Shown here in pieces: positions 53,984-61,771 of a DNA stretch of 64,000 nt. The DNA is from Alkalinema pantanalense. GTDB taxonomy: Bacteria; Cyanobacteriota; Cyanobacteriia; Leptolyngbyales; Leptolyngbyaceae. A program made the position numbers and the translations under genes. Position 1 is the first letter of the stretch; each line of letters opens with the position of its first letter. The notes beneath the pieces are model-generated. The model had not been told where the DNA came from. It saw only the letters and a list, made by a program, of their open reading frames with translations, and did not search any database. The stretch spans positions 4,785 to 68,784 of the forward strand of contig NZ_JBLZFX010000023.1 of NCBI RefSeq assembly GCF_050753345.1, written 5' to 3'.

Positions 53984-55300
53984 TTATCGTCCTTTGCGAT
54001 CGTCTTTAAGCAGAAGATAATAAAGCTTGCCAGTTGAGTGAATCAGTCCGGCACGATCGCGGGCTAAATCGCCAGTTCCCATAAAGATATCCACACGCCC
54101 TGGGCCGATGATCGCTCCTCCAGTATCCTGATCCAGGACAAACCGCCCCACCGATTCTTGTTCAAGTTTTGCGTTCGGCACTTGAGTTTGGATAATCGCG
54201 AGGGCTCCGGGGGGCATTAACTTTTTGTCGGTCGCGATCGATCGTTCCGCTGTCACCGGAACCCCAAGACTGCCGATCGCGGGAGATCCTTGGGTATTTC
54301 TAAAAAAGACAAATCGCTGATTTCGGGGGAGATACTCATCTAATTCAGCAGGATGTTGCTGAAAATACCCAACGACCTTGGGCAAGCTCAGTTCTTCTAG
54401 CTTCAGTTTGCCATCCTTGACCAATTCACGACCAATGCCCACGTAGGGATACTGGGTATTGCCTGCATAACCGATCGTCATTTTCGATCCATCTTCAAAG
54501 CGCAGTTGAGCCGATCCCTGTACTTGAATCAAGAAGGCATCTAAGCGATCTTTGAGCCACACTAACTCCGAGCCTTTCAGTAAACCTTTGTTTCCTTGTA
54601 GCCCATCTTTGCCTTCGAGGTCAGCTCGGGTAGGATGGGGCTTCGGCCAGCGGGCAAAGTTTCCAGGTTGCCGATAGATCGGATAACGAAACTCCGGTGT
54701 AGGCTTGTAGCTAGCAGCATAGACAGGTTCGAAATACCCTGTAAAATCTACCGTTCCTTGGCCATCTTTGCCCGTTGCAGTGTAGAACTCAAATTCTTGA
54801 CGGACACTGGCTTGCAGTTGTTGCGGCGTCTCTGCCTTGAGTAATAGGGTACGAAAGCGTTTTAAACTGCGTCTGACTCGATCGCGGGTCACTCCTGGAA
54901 TGCGGAGACGCAAATAGTCTGCCGCCGATGCATCGGACTGAAGATAACGCAAACTGTGATCGATCGCGCGGACTAACCCAGGCACATGATTCATCAGCGG
55001 TTTTTCAGCCAACAATGAATCTAATCCCACCTCCGCAGGCACATCGTTAATGCGCTGGAGAGGAGCGACGATCGTGGATGGTGGAGAAACTGTCGGTGAA
55101 GGCGAGGGGCTGGGCAATCCAGTGGAGAGAATCTGGGGCGTAATGAGGGGCTGCGGAGTCTTGGACAAGGGCGCAGGGGCCGTTTGAGCCAGCACCCCCA
55201 ACGGGTTCATGGACAGGTGAATAGTCATACCACCTAAGAGGGGTAGAATACTCATCCTTTGGCTAATTAACTGCCCCCGATGTACTTGTCGCTGACTCAC
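53984..55300 (-). CDS. mltA: Membrane-bound lytic murein transglycosylase A
   Basis: The 438-residue product has a signal-like start (ATG 55255, MSILPLLGGMTIHLS, is an alternative start), a Pro-rich linker, and the MltA domain with DFTGYFEPVYAASYKP and GSAQLRFEDGSKMTIGYAGN. The 3D domain follows, with VLDQDTGGAIIGPGRVDIFMG, which contains the catalytic Asp region. MltA cuts peptidoglycan glycan strands to 1,6-anhydro ends. It is first of a two-gene unit with the antiporter. No lipobox is clear. Confidence 0.93.
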   Translation of the reverse strand: MSQRQVHRGQLISQRMSILPLLGGMTIHLSMNPLGVLAQTAPAPLSKTPQPLITPQILSTGLPSPSPSPTVSPPSTIVAPLQRINDVPAEVGLDSLLAEKPLMNHVPGLVRAIDHSLRYLQSDASAADYLRLRIPGVTRDRVRRSLKRFRTLLLKAETPQQLQASVRQEFEFYTATGKDGQGTVDFTGYFEPVYAASYKPTPEFRYPIYRQPGNFARWPKPHPTRADLEGKDGLQGNKGLLKGSELVWLKDRLDAFLIQVQGSAQLRFEDGSKMTIGYAGNTQYPYVGIGRELVKDGKLKLEELSLPKVVGYFQQHPAELDEYLPRNQRFVFFRNTQGSPAIGSLGVPVTAERSIATDKKLMPPGALAIIQTQVPNAKLEQESVGRFVLDQDTGGAIIGPGRVDIFMGTGDLARDRAGLIHSTGKLYYLLLKDDRKGR

Positions 55301-55351
55301 CTAAAACCCCATTTCGTTGTTTAAATTGCGATTTACTGAACAGATCGATGT

Positions 55352-55603
55352 CTAATACCGATCGACACTCCCTGAGAACACAGGTTCCACCCGGATCCCC
55401 AAAATACAGCTTGGGCGAACGACCATGTATTCCCCTTGAATATTTTTAATCGGCACTTGAATGAATTCTGTAGAAGTGGACTTGGGAACGAGGTCAGTGC
55501 TGTACCACTTCTGAAAGTCTTGGATCGAAGGAAAACGAACTTCCTCCCGGTGTCCTCCCTCCATTAGCAGATGAACTGCGTATTCGCTTGGCGTTCTAGG
55601 CAT
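55352..55603 (-). CDS. Small hypothetical protein
   Basis: The 83-residue product (MPRTPSEYAVHLLMEGGHRE) reads as a single small alpha/beta domain: RFPSIQDFQKWYSTDLVPK then VPIKNIQGEYMVVRPSCILGI. No signal or membrane helix is seen. It lies 51 bp upstream of mltA on the same strand. A CRP-like box lies 208 bp upstream of it. I do not recognise the family. Confidence 0.65.
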   Translation of the reverse strand: MPRTPSEYAVHLLMEGGHREEVRFPSIQDFQKWYSTDLVPKSTSTEFIQVPIKNIQGEYMVVRPSCILGIRVEPVFSGSVDRY

Positions 55604-55810
55604 AACTGCTTCTCATAACCTATCGAACATCATTATGGGCCGGATTGGCGCGGAAGTAACGAGCAAGCTAATGGATCAGGAAAAATACTGATGTCAACCG
55701 TGTATTTCAGGGATTCAGAGAGCAATAAAAACAATATCAAGGGACACTCGGTAGCCTCGAGAGTTAAATCAGGAAAAGAGAGTTTTTCCTAGGGAAATCC
55801 TGGTTCTAGA

Positions 55811-55826
55811 AGTGATCTGCATCACA
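55811..55826. promoter_or_regulatory. CRP-like site (AGTGA-N6-TCACA)
   Basis: AGTGATCTGCATCACA matches the cyanobacterial CRP (SyCRP1) consensus TGTGA-N6-TCACA except in the first base. Confidence 0.5.
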
Positions 55827-56004
55827 TAAGGGTTTTGCTTAAATCACACGATGACACCCATTGGATCACGTCCGTATAATGGCTTGAATCACTTCAGCAA
55901 GATAACTGGATCACCTACAAATTCACGGCCTTCGTGGTTTTAACGGATTACGTCTGCAATTGAGGTAGCTAAGCTAGAGCACAAGTGGTTCAATCACATC
56001 ACCA

Positions 56005-56020
56005 AGTGATTTATGTCACA
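56005..56020. promoter_or_regulatory. CRP-like site (AGTGA-N6-TCACA)
   Basis: AGTGATTTATGTCACA has the same half-sites as the box at 55811, 194 bp away. Confidence 0.5.
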
Positions 56021-56216
56021 AAGATGATGGTAATGGGTTTTAAAACCCTTGTGCCAGTGTGTGTTCTTCCTTTGTCTATTCTTCCTTTGTGTGTTCTGCC
56101 TGAAAAAATGTTGAGTCCATCGTTGAATTAAACGCTTGTTGTCTTAGACGCTTGCTGCACTAGGCAAATGTATCGTGATTGAGTATTTGTCCTCATTATG
56201 CAGATGTGGCCAGTTG

Positions 56217-56278
56217 GTGTTCCCTCAAGTTACGTGTTCCCTCAAGTTACGTGTTCCCTCAAGTTACGTGTTCCCTCA
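56217..56278. repeat. 17-bp tandem repeat in leader, 3.6 copies
   Basis: GTGTTCCCTCAAGTTAC is repeated exactly three times (56217-56267), then a partial copy. It ends 20 bp before ATG 56299. Confidence 0.95.
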
Positions 56279-56298
56279 CTCGACCAGAGGTGTCAATC

Positions 56299-57357
56299 AT
56301 GACTGAATCTGGAAAGCATTCTCTTCTCCAACTTCAATCCATGCCTATTCGAGATCGCAAAGAGTATCTTCCTGCCCTGGTCACCAGGGAGGAAGCATCC
56401 GATCTCAGTAGTCCTCTCCCTTCCCAAGACACGACGACCCCTGAGTGTGTCCTTCCTAAGGTGGCACTCCTGCCTGATGCTTGCTCTAGAGTTGAAGCCT
56501 GTCGCAGTGCATCAACTCAGCTTGTCCATCAAGAGAAAATGTCGAGCATCAACCAACTGGTTGCCGGGATTTCCCATGAAATTAATAATCCGGTGAACTT
56601 TATTGCTGGCAACTTGAAGTACGCTGAGGATTACGTCAGTCAATTGATCGACTTGATTGAGTGCTACCGCCAGCACTACCCAGCCCCCGTGCCTTCAATC
56701 CAGGAACGCTTGGACGATTTGGATCTCGATTTTGTAGTCGCTGATATGCAAAAGCTCCAAACATCTATGCGGGTGGGAGTCGATCGCATGAGCCAAGTGG
56801 TGCAGTCACTGCGCACCTTTTCCCGTCAGGAAGAAACCGAATTAAAGGCAGCGGATCTCCATGCAGGACTGGATAGTACACTCATGCTGCTCCAGCATCG
56901 ACTTGTGGCCCAGTATGAACGTCCAGCGATTCGATTAGTTAAAGCCTATGGAGAACTTCCTCAGGTGCAATGCTGTGCCAGTGAGATCAATCAAGTGTTC
57001 ATGCATCTGATTTGCAATTCGATCGAGGCGATCGAAGCTTTGTTGAACAATGGAGATCCTGAATTAATCATTAATTACGTCCCGGAAATTCGGATTAGAA
57101 CTCAGTTAGACAGTGCCAACTCCGTTTCCATCTGCATCAGCGATAACGGATGCGGCATTCCAGATGAGTTTCACACAGACATCTTTCAACCTTTGTGGAC
57201 AACCAAGCAGCCAGGACAGGGCAGCGGAATGGGGCTAGCCATTAGTCATCAAATTGTCACCGTCCAGCATCAAGGCACCTTACAATACAAACCTCGAATG
57301 GCACCTGGAGCGCAATTCACGATTACGCTCCCCATCCTGCAGCAGATGAACGATTAA
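56299..57357 (+). CDS. Stand-alone sensor histidine kinase
   Basis: ATG 56299 (MTESGKHSLL) is used, since the longer frame would cross a 17-bp non-triplet repeat. The 352-residue product has an ~80-residue low-complexity N-terminus without a recognisable sensor, then HisKA with LVAGISHEINNPVNF (His93), and HATPase with HLICNSIEAI, DNGCGI and GSGMGLAI. The SHEINNP family is soluble and often works with separate sensors. No receiver gene is adjacent. Two CRP-like boxes lie 290-490 bp upstream. Confidence 0.9.
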   Translation: MTESGKHSLLQLQSMPIRDRKEYLPALVTREEASDLSSPLPSQDTTTPECVLPKVALLPDACSRVEACRSASTQLVHQEKMSSINQLVAGISHEINNPVNFIAGNLKYAEDYVSQLIDLIECYRQHYPAPVPSIQERLDDLDLDFVVADMQKLQTSMRVGVDRMSQVVQSLRTFSRQEETELKAADLHAGLDSTLMLLQHRLVAQYERPAIRLVKAYGELPQVQCCASEINQVFMHLICNSIEAIEALLNNGDPELIINYVPEIRIRTQLDSANSVSICISDNGCGIPDEFHTDIFQPLWTTKQPGQGSGMGLAISHQIVTVQHQGTLQYKPRMAPGAQFTITLPILQQMND

Positions 57358-57369
57358 AAGAGACTCAGC

Positions 57370-58137
57370 TTAAAAGAGACTAAATTGCTGTAACTGTGCC
57401 TCGATCGCTTTGGGCAGAAGCTTGCGTAACTGCGATTTATCTTTGAACATTAGACGGTTGTTCAAAGATAAATCGAAAGGGAAGACCCCCGGCATATCTA
57501 CCCGCTCCATCTGAGTCAGCAAAATTTGTTCCGATCGCTTACTTTGAAGGGCATACCCCACTTCGACACACACCTTTGGACTGGGAATTAAGAGAGGAGG
57601 AGTGGCTGTCTCAATCTGCGCGATCGAGGTTCCATCGGCAATGAACAGCAAACTTTGGCGAATCGATCGCATCAGTGAACTATTGAGGCGCACTGGGCCA
57701 TCACTCAGGCGATGAGATTCCTTAAGAGTCAGGGCGATTCGGGATTTTCGATTGATTGTTTCTAAAATATTATTCAATTCATCCCGCAATAGATCACTAG
57801 ACTCAGGAAATTCTTGTTGGTAAGAGAGAAAAATGGTGGGCTCCAAGCCTGCCATGACTTCTCGCTTAGTGAAATAAATTTCATGGCTACTGAGGTCAAT
57901 ATTGGCGATCGCATAGCCACCACTGCCTTCGATGTAAAACTCAACGGACTCCCCTTCCAAGTAACGCTGGAACCAAAGCGCATTCCTCACATCTGCCGCA
58001 TCATCCAAAAAATCAGCCCTCAGACCTGATTTCAGCAAGCTATTTTTGCTGAGGCGTAGATCATAGGGCCGCTTTTCTAGCTGCTTAATGGGTTCATATT
58101 CCTGGAGATACCACGCTTTGAGGGCAATAATCGCCAT
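57370..58137 (-). CDS. Uncharacterised protein with a TIR/deoxyribosyltransferase-like C-terminal region
   Basis: The 255-residue product has an unassigned N-terminal half (LWFQRYLEGESVEFYIEGSG). The C-terminal part reads RQSLLFIADGTSIAQIE, then SPKVCVEVGYAL, ILLTQ and FPFDLSLNNR. In TIR-like and nucleoside-deoxyribosyltransferase-like proteins the same order occurs: a strand ending in Asp, then a PNVxxExGYA helix whose Glu is catalytic, then a strand and LPFDL--R. So it may be an NAD- or nucleotide-cleaving effector. That is inference from motif order alone. It is a single-gene minus-strand unit convergent with the kinase (12-bp gap). Confidence 0.6.
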   Translation of the reverse strand: MAIIALKAWYLQEYEPIKQLEKRPYDLRLSKNSLLKSGLRADFLDDAADVRNALWFQRYLEGESVEFYIEGSGGYAIANIDLSSHEIYFTKREVMAGLEPTIFLSYQQEFPESSDLLRDELNNILETINRKSRIALTLKESHRLSDGPVRLNSSLMRSIRQSLLFIADGTSIAQIETATPPLLIPSPKVCVEVGYALQSKRSEQILLTQMERVDMPGVFPFDLSLNNRLMFKDKSQLRKLLPKAIEAQLQQFSLF

Positions 58138-58395
58138 TGATTTATGTCTCTTGGGAGTAAAGTGGCTAGAGAAAGATATTAGCGGTTGTAATGACCGCCA
58201 AGATAAGAATCTTTAAGTCACAGTTGAGTCATAGACTGTAAGCAACCACGTGAGCAGCCGTATGAGCAACAGATGTAACGCGGCAACTTATTCGAAGCCT
58301 CTCACCCCTCTCACCCACTCTAGGCAAGGGGCTTTTGAAGCAATCGTTGGTGCTAGATTCTGTGTGGCTATTGTATCTAGGCTTGCTTGAATCGC

Positions 58396-58429
58396 ACAGA
58401 TATATTATAAGTACAGATATATTATAAGT
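58396..58429. repeat. 17-bp tandem repeat, 2 perfect copies
   Basis: ACAGATATATTATAAGT is repeated exactly. Each copy has TATATTATA, an A/T-rich promoter-like core. Confidence 0.92.
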
Positions 58430-58461
58430 ACATCCGAACCATACTTGTTTCTAAAAAAAAT

Positions 58462-58487
58462 CCTCAACTATATCCAAATAGTTGAGG
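58462..58487 (-). terminator. Intrinsic terminator of the gene at 58571
   Basis: CCTCAACTAT (58462-58471) and ATAGTTGAGG (58478-58487) form a 10-bp stem with a 6-base loop, and on the minus strand a run of eight T follows. Confidence 0.92.
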
Positions 58488-58570
58488 GAAATGGGGATCG
58501 TCAATTCCATGGAGAATAAACGCTATAAATACCAATCCGTTAGAAATTGGCGCATCTGACTAAGCACCCG

Positions 58571-58993
58571 TTACTCAGGGTTATTCGCTGTTTTCTGAGG
58601 TTGTAGATCTGGACGATCGTCAAATACCACAATTTTTTCAGTAGGATCCACTAAATGGGTTTGCTCTTGCAAAATAGCTTTTGTTTCGTTCGGATCAAAC
58701 GTTCGGCTAAATTGTGCCTGAAGCTGAGCAACTCGCACTTCTGTCGATTTCAACTCAGCCTGAACTTCCTGCAACTTGGCTTGTTGCACCCCTCGGTAGG
58801 GGATCAACTGAAACAGGGCGGTAATTGCCACGGCTGAAATGCCAACATTGACCGATAACTTAATTAGCGTTTCCGCCGCCATTAAGCGGTACATCCGCTG
58901 TTGCTGCTGCTGTCGAGCTTGAGGGCTGGGACGGCGAGAACGATCGGGCGATCGCCGGGGAGAGGGTTGAGACAGTTGGTGCAGTGCGCTCAT
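58571..58993 (-). CDS. Membrane-anchored coiled-coil protein
   Basis: The 140-residue product has a basic, Gln-rich cytosolic start (SPRRSPDRSRRPSPQARQQQ), one membrane helix (LIKLSVNVGISAVAITALFQ, about 43-63), then a coiled coil (AKLQEVQAELKSTEVRVAQLQAQF in heptads) and a short tail. This bitopic layout resembles FtsB/DivIC-like or other small septal proteins, but no defining motif is seen. A strong terminator follows. Confidence 0.7.
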   Translation of the reverse strand: MSALHQLSQPSPRRSPDRSRRPSPQARQQQQQRMYRLMAAETLIKLSVNVGISAVAITALFQLIPYRGVQQAKLQEVQAELKSTEVRVAQLQAQFSRTFDPNETKAILQEQTHLVDPTEKIVVFDDRPDLQPQKTANNPE

Positions 58994-59374
58994 AAACCAA
59001 ACAAATTCCTTTCAGGTAAGCAGACGACTTTCAGGCTGGATGCACTTTCATGGAGAACCTGAACCCTTCAGGATCCCTGCAATCGCCCCAGCTGATCATC
59101 CGAGTAGATGCATAGATGTCTGACTAGAAAAACAAATTCTATGGGGCAGATCATCCGTGTATCTACTCAATTTGCTGGTTACACGCAAGGGAACAAAAAA
59201 CCTGTCTCGATAGTTTAGCCTAGTTCTTCCAAAATGATCGCCCAAGTTTTAGGGTGAAATCTTGCGAAAATCGATGACTAAATTACTGAGACAGGAGGAA
59301 AAAGGTCAATCAAACTGGATAGCTAAAAAATCGAGTAATTACCCTAGTTTTTGCCATCCTAATGACTGATGGAT
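58994..59374. other. 381-bp intergenic region downstream of psaM
   Basis: Holds CTTTCAGG-type degenerate repeats near 59007-59050. No ORF, terminator or RNA gene is convincing. Confidence 0.45.
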
Positions 59375-59467
59375 TTAGTTTTTATAGAGTTCAGTAGAGA
59401 GGCGGAAAGCCAAGATACCGGGGATCAAGGCAATGAACAGTGCCATCAATACTTGAGATTCAGACAT
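59375..59467 (-). CDS. psaM: Photosystem I reaction centre subunit XII
   Basis: This tiny gene encodes 30 residues: MSESQVLMALFIALIPG then ILAFRLSTELYKN. The ending LAFRLSTELY is the PsaM signature, and the middle is one membrane helix. PsaM sits near the monomer interface of the photosystem I trimer. The ATG at 59467 is preceded by a good AAGGAG on the minus strand (59476-59481, 8-bp spacing). It stands alone. Confidence 0.95.
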   Translation of the reverse strand: MSESQVLMALFIALIPGILAFRLSTELYKN

Positions 59468-59906
59468 TGCTATAACTCCTTATCAGGATTGGGATAATTC
59501 CTCACTGTTGATTAAACCCTAAGGGTTAGGGTCAGGGGAAAGAGTTTGTAACAAAAGGCAAAACTTAGAAGACATCAGTTCAGGCCGTTGAGGGACGGTG
59601 GACAAGCTCGATGAAGCGTAAATGTAACTTGAGACTGGCGCGGAGACTGGCTTAGAAGCTGGTTAAGCAAAGCTTGAAGGATGGCAGAGTCAAGGAGAAT
59701 GTTAAGCTGGAGTGACAATCCTAGGCTGATCCCTAAATTATGGGAGATAGTTCTAGAGGCTTTTACTCGGCAACAAGGGGAACAAAATTGATTGACAATC
59801 AAGATTGAGTAGCAGGACTGCATAGGGCGGCACCCCCAGCCAGTTACTGTTCCCTCATCAATGTGTAGTTTTGAAACGTATCATCCTGTAGGTCAAAGAG
59901 CGGACA
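59468..59906. other. 439-bp region between psaM and the TerC gene
   Basis: Divergent promoters for psaM and the TerC gene must lie here. An 82-codon minus-strand frame (59575-59823) has poor composition, and I do not accept it as a gene. Confidence 0.5.
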
Positions 59907-60758
59907 ATGTGGGATCTGTTAGACTTTCCGTCTCATTTCAGTATGCAAACCCTGGCTTTGCTACCTGTGTTGGTGGTGTTAGAAGCGGTACTCTCTGCTG
60001 ATAATGCGATCGCCCTCGCAGCTCTGACCCAAGGATTACAGGATCCTAAGCTGGAACGTCGTGCCCTCAACATTGGTCTGATTTTGGCCTATGTGTTGCG
60101 GATGAGTTTGATTTTGGTGGCATCCCAAGTGGTCAACCAGTGGCAGTTTGAGCTGGCAGGAGCCTTGTACTTATTATGGTTGGTCTACCAATTTTTCACT
60201 TCGCCAGAGGATGAAGAAGGAGAACACCACGGGCCTCGGTTTCAAACCCTCTGGCAAGCGATCCCCGTCATTGCTTTTACAGATTTAGCGTTTTCCTTAG
60301 ATAGCGTTACAACGGCGATCGCCGTTGCCCAGGATACCTGGGTCATTCTCTTAGGGGGAACGATCGGGATCATTGCCCTGCGGTTCATGGCAGGCTTATT
60401 TATCAAGTGGCTGGAAGAATACACCCATCTGGAAAATGCAGGTTACATCACCGTAGCCTTTGTGGGGATTCGCCTATTGCTGCGGGTGGTGAATGACAGT
60501 TTAGTTCCCCCGGAATGGATTATGGTTGCCGCGATCGCGGTGTTGTTTACCTGGGGATTTTCTGAGAAAAAGCATCCACAGGACATGGACTTACCGTCGT
60601 CCACCATAGACAGTGTAGTGACAGACAGTGTAGCGACAGAAAGCTTGCTTACCGAAAGTTTGTCCAAGGAAGTGGTCACCACTAGTCTGACCAACACAGA
60701 CGTAGACAAGGTAACGATCCCCAACACAACTACAAAAGAACCGTCAGAAGCGTCTTAA
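59907..60758 (+). CDS. TerC family integral membrane protein
   Basis: The 283-residue product has about seven membrane segments and the TerC hallmarks: LEAVLSADNAIALAAL and FTDLAFSLDSVTTAIAV, with Asp residues thought to bind a metal ion. TerC/YkoY proteins export manganese or protect against metal or tellurite stress. The last 55 residues are a Ser/Thr/Val-rich polar tail (SVVTDSVATESLLTES) encoded by short internal repeats. Its stop codon lies in a 21-bp tandem duplication. Confidence 0.92.
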   Translation: MWDLLDFPSHFSMQTLALLPVLVVLEAVLSADNAIALAALTQGLQDPKLERRALNIGLILAYVLRMSLILVASQVVNQWQFELAGALYLLWLVYQFFTSPEDEEGEHHGPRFQTLWQAIPVIAFTDLAFSLDSVTTAIAVAQDTWVILLGGTIGIIALRFMAGLFIKWLEEYTHLENAGYITVAFVGIRLLLRVVNDSLVPPEWIMVAAIAVLFTWGFSEKKHPQDMDLPSSTIDSVVTDSVATESLLTESLSKEVVTTSLTNTDVDKVTIPNTTTKEPSEAS

Positions 60759-60777
60759 GAACCGTCAGAAGCGTCTT
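60736..60777. repeat. 21-bp tandem duplication spanning the TerC stop
   Basis: The 21-bp unit AAGAACCGTCAGAAGCGTCT(T) occurs at 60736-60756 and 60757-60777. The unit is a multiple of three, so read-through would add EPSEAS and a second TAA. Confidence 0.92.
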
Positions 60778-60875
60778 AATGGGGAACCGAGCTGCAAAAT
60801 ATCATTCGATAGAGCGCAAGGCGCGGTTTATACCCAGTGTATACAAATTGGCTCTATACATAATTGGCTCTCTAC

Positions 60876-60910
60876 TCAACAGCGATCGCATTATCCGCGA
60901 TCGCTGTTGA
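60876..60910. terminator. Bidirectional hairpin between TerC gene and ndk
   Basis: TCAACAGCGATCGC (60876-60889) and GCGATCGCTGTTGA (60897-60910) form a perfect 14-bp stem with loop ATTATCC. HIP1 octamers form its heart. No strong U-run follows on either side. Confidence 0.75.
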
Positions 60911-60961
60911 AGGTTAATAGGCTGCGAAATGAATGGATTTCAGAGCGTGGGTCAGAAACCG

Positions 60962-61411
60962 TTACTCATACAACCAAGGAGAAATGGTGGGAGTCCAGGA
61001 AACGAGTTCTTCTTCCTTGAACCACAGGGCGATTTCCCGCTGAGCCGTTTCGATCGCGTCGGAACCGTGGATGATGTTACGGCCAATGTTGACACCGAAG
61101 TCTCCGCGAATGGTGCCGGGTTCAGCCGTCAGTGGATTGGTTGCACCAATGATTTTCCGCGCCGCTGCCACCACACCATCGCCTTCTAGCACGATCGCGA
61201 CGATCGGGCCGGAGGTAATAAATTCGACCAGACCTGCAAAGAAAGGCCGTTCTTTATGCACATCGTAATGACTTTCTGCCAATTCCTTGCTGACGTTCAT
61301 TAACTTTAGCCCAACGAGCTTAAAGCCTTTTTTCTCAAAGCGACCGATAATTTCCGACACGAGGCCGCGCTGCACACCATCGGGTTTAACCGCTACAAAA
61401 GTTCTTTCCAT
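60962..61411 (-). CDS. ndk: Nucleoside diphosphate kinase
   Basis: ATG 61411 (MERTFVAVKPDGVQRGLV) gives the standard 149 residues. It transfers the terminal phosphate from ATP to NDPs via His115 in NIIHGSD. Other landmarks are KPDGVQRGL and RPFFAGLVEFITSGP. It is divergent from speA across 360 bp. The hairpin at 60876-60910 lies ~50 bp past its stop. Confidence 0.98.
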   Translation of the reverse strand: MERTFVAVKPDGVQRGLVSEIIGRFEKKGFKLVGLKLMNVSKELAESHYDVHKERPFFAGLVEFITSGPIVAIVLEGDGVVAAARKIIGATNPLTAEPGTIRGDFGVNIGRNIIHGSDAIETAQREIALWFKEEELVSWTPTISPWLYE

Positions 61412-61771
61412 CTGCGTCTCCCAAGCAATTGAAGAAATCAATTATTTCCTAAAACAGATTAGCAGCTTGCGTGGGAAGGGATCAGGATTAACCCAGATTT
61501 TCCGTAGCCTTAAATCAACTTGCTCGGATACAGTGACGCCTAAGTCAAATGCGATAGACTCAGTAGATCAAAAATCTCATCAATCGCATAGGCTCCGATC
61601 CCCCAAATTCCCCGATCTCCTACGGAGATGCTACGCCAAGATAAGGAGGACTTTGAATGGATTTCTTCCGATTTCTTTTTGATTCAGGGGATTAAGGTGG
61701 GATCACAACCCACTTTGGGCTCTACTGAGACGGATTGATTCACACGATCGTTTAGGGCAGAAGGAAAAAAT
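61412..61771. other. 360-bp ndk-speA divergent region
   Basis: Should hold both promoters. Only a small stem ATCTCC-TAC-GGAGAT (61615-61629) and a good ribosome-binding site AAGGA (61761-61765) for speA are seen. Confidence 0.5.

Larger units (their letters stand above)
55604..56298. other. 695-bp intergenic region with CRP-like boxes and a repeat
   Basis: Contains two CRP-like boxes (55811-55826 and 56005-56020), many further ATCAC strings, TTCTTCCTTTGTGTGTTCT repeats near 56065-56100, and the 17-bp leader repeat. No ORF is believable. Confidence 0.6.
58138..58570. other. 433-bp intergenic region
   Basis: Between two minus-strand genes. Holds a 17-bp tandem repeat (58396-58429), the terminator of the gene at 58571, and presumably the promoter for the gene at 57370. 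No ORF is seen. Confidence 0.55.

Noticed and set aside
59575..59823. 82-codon minus-strand frame between psaM and the TerC gene
   Set aside because: No ribosome-binding site, no recognisable fold, odd composition, and it sits where promoters of two divergent genes are expected.
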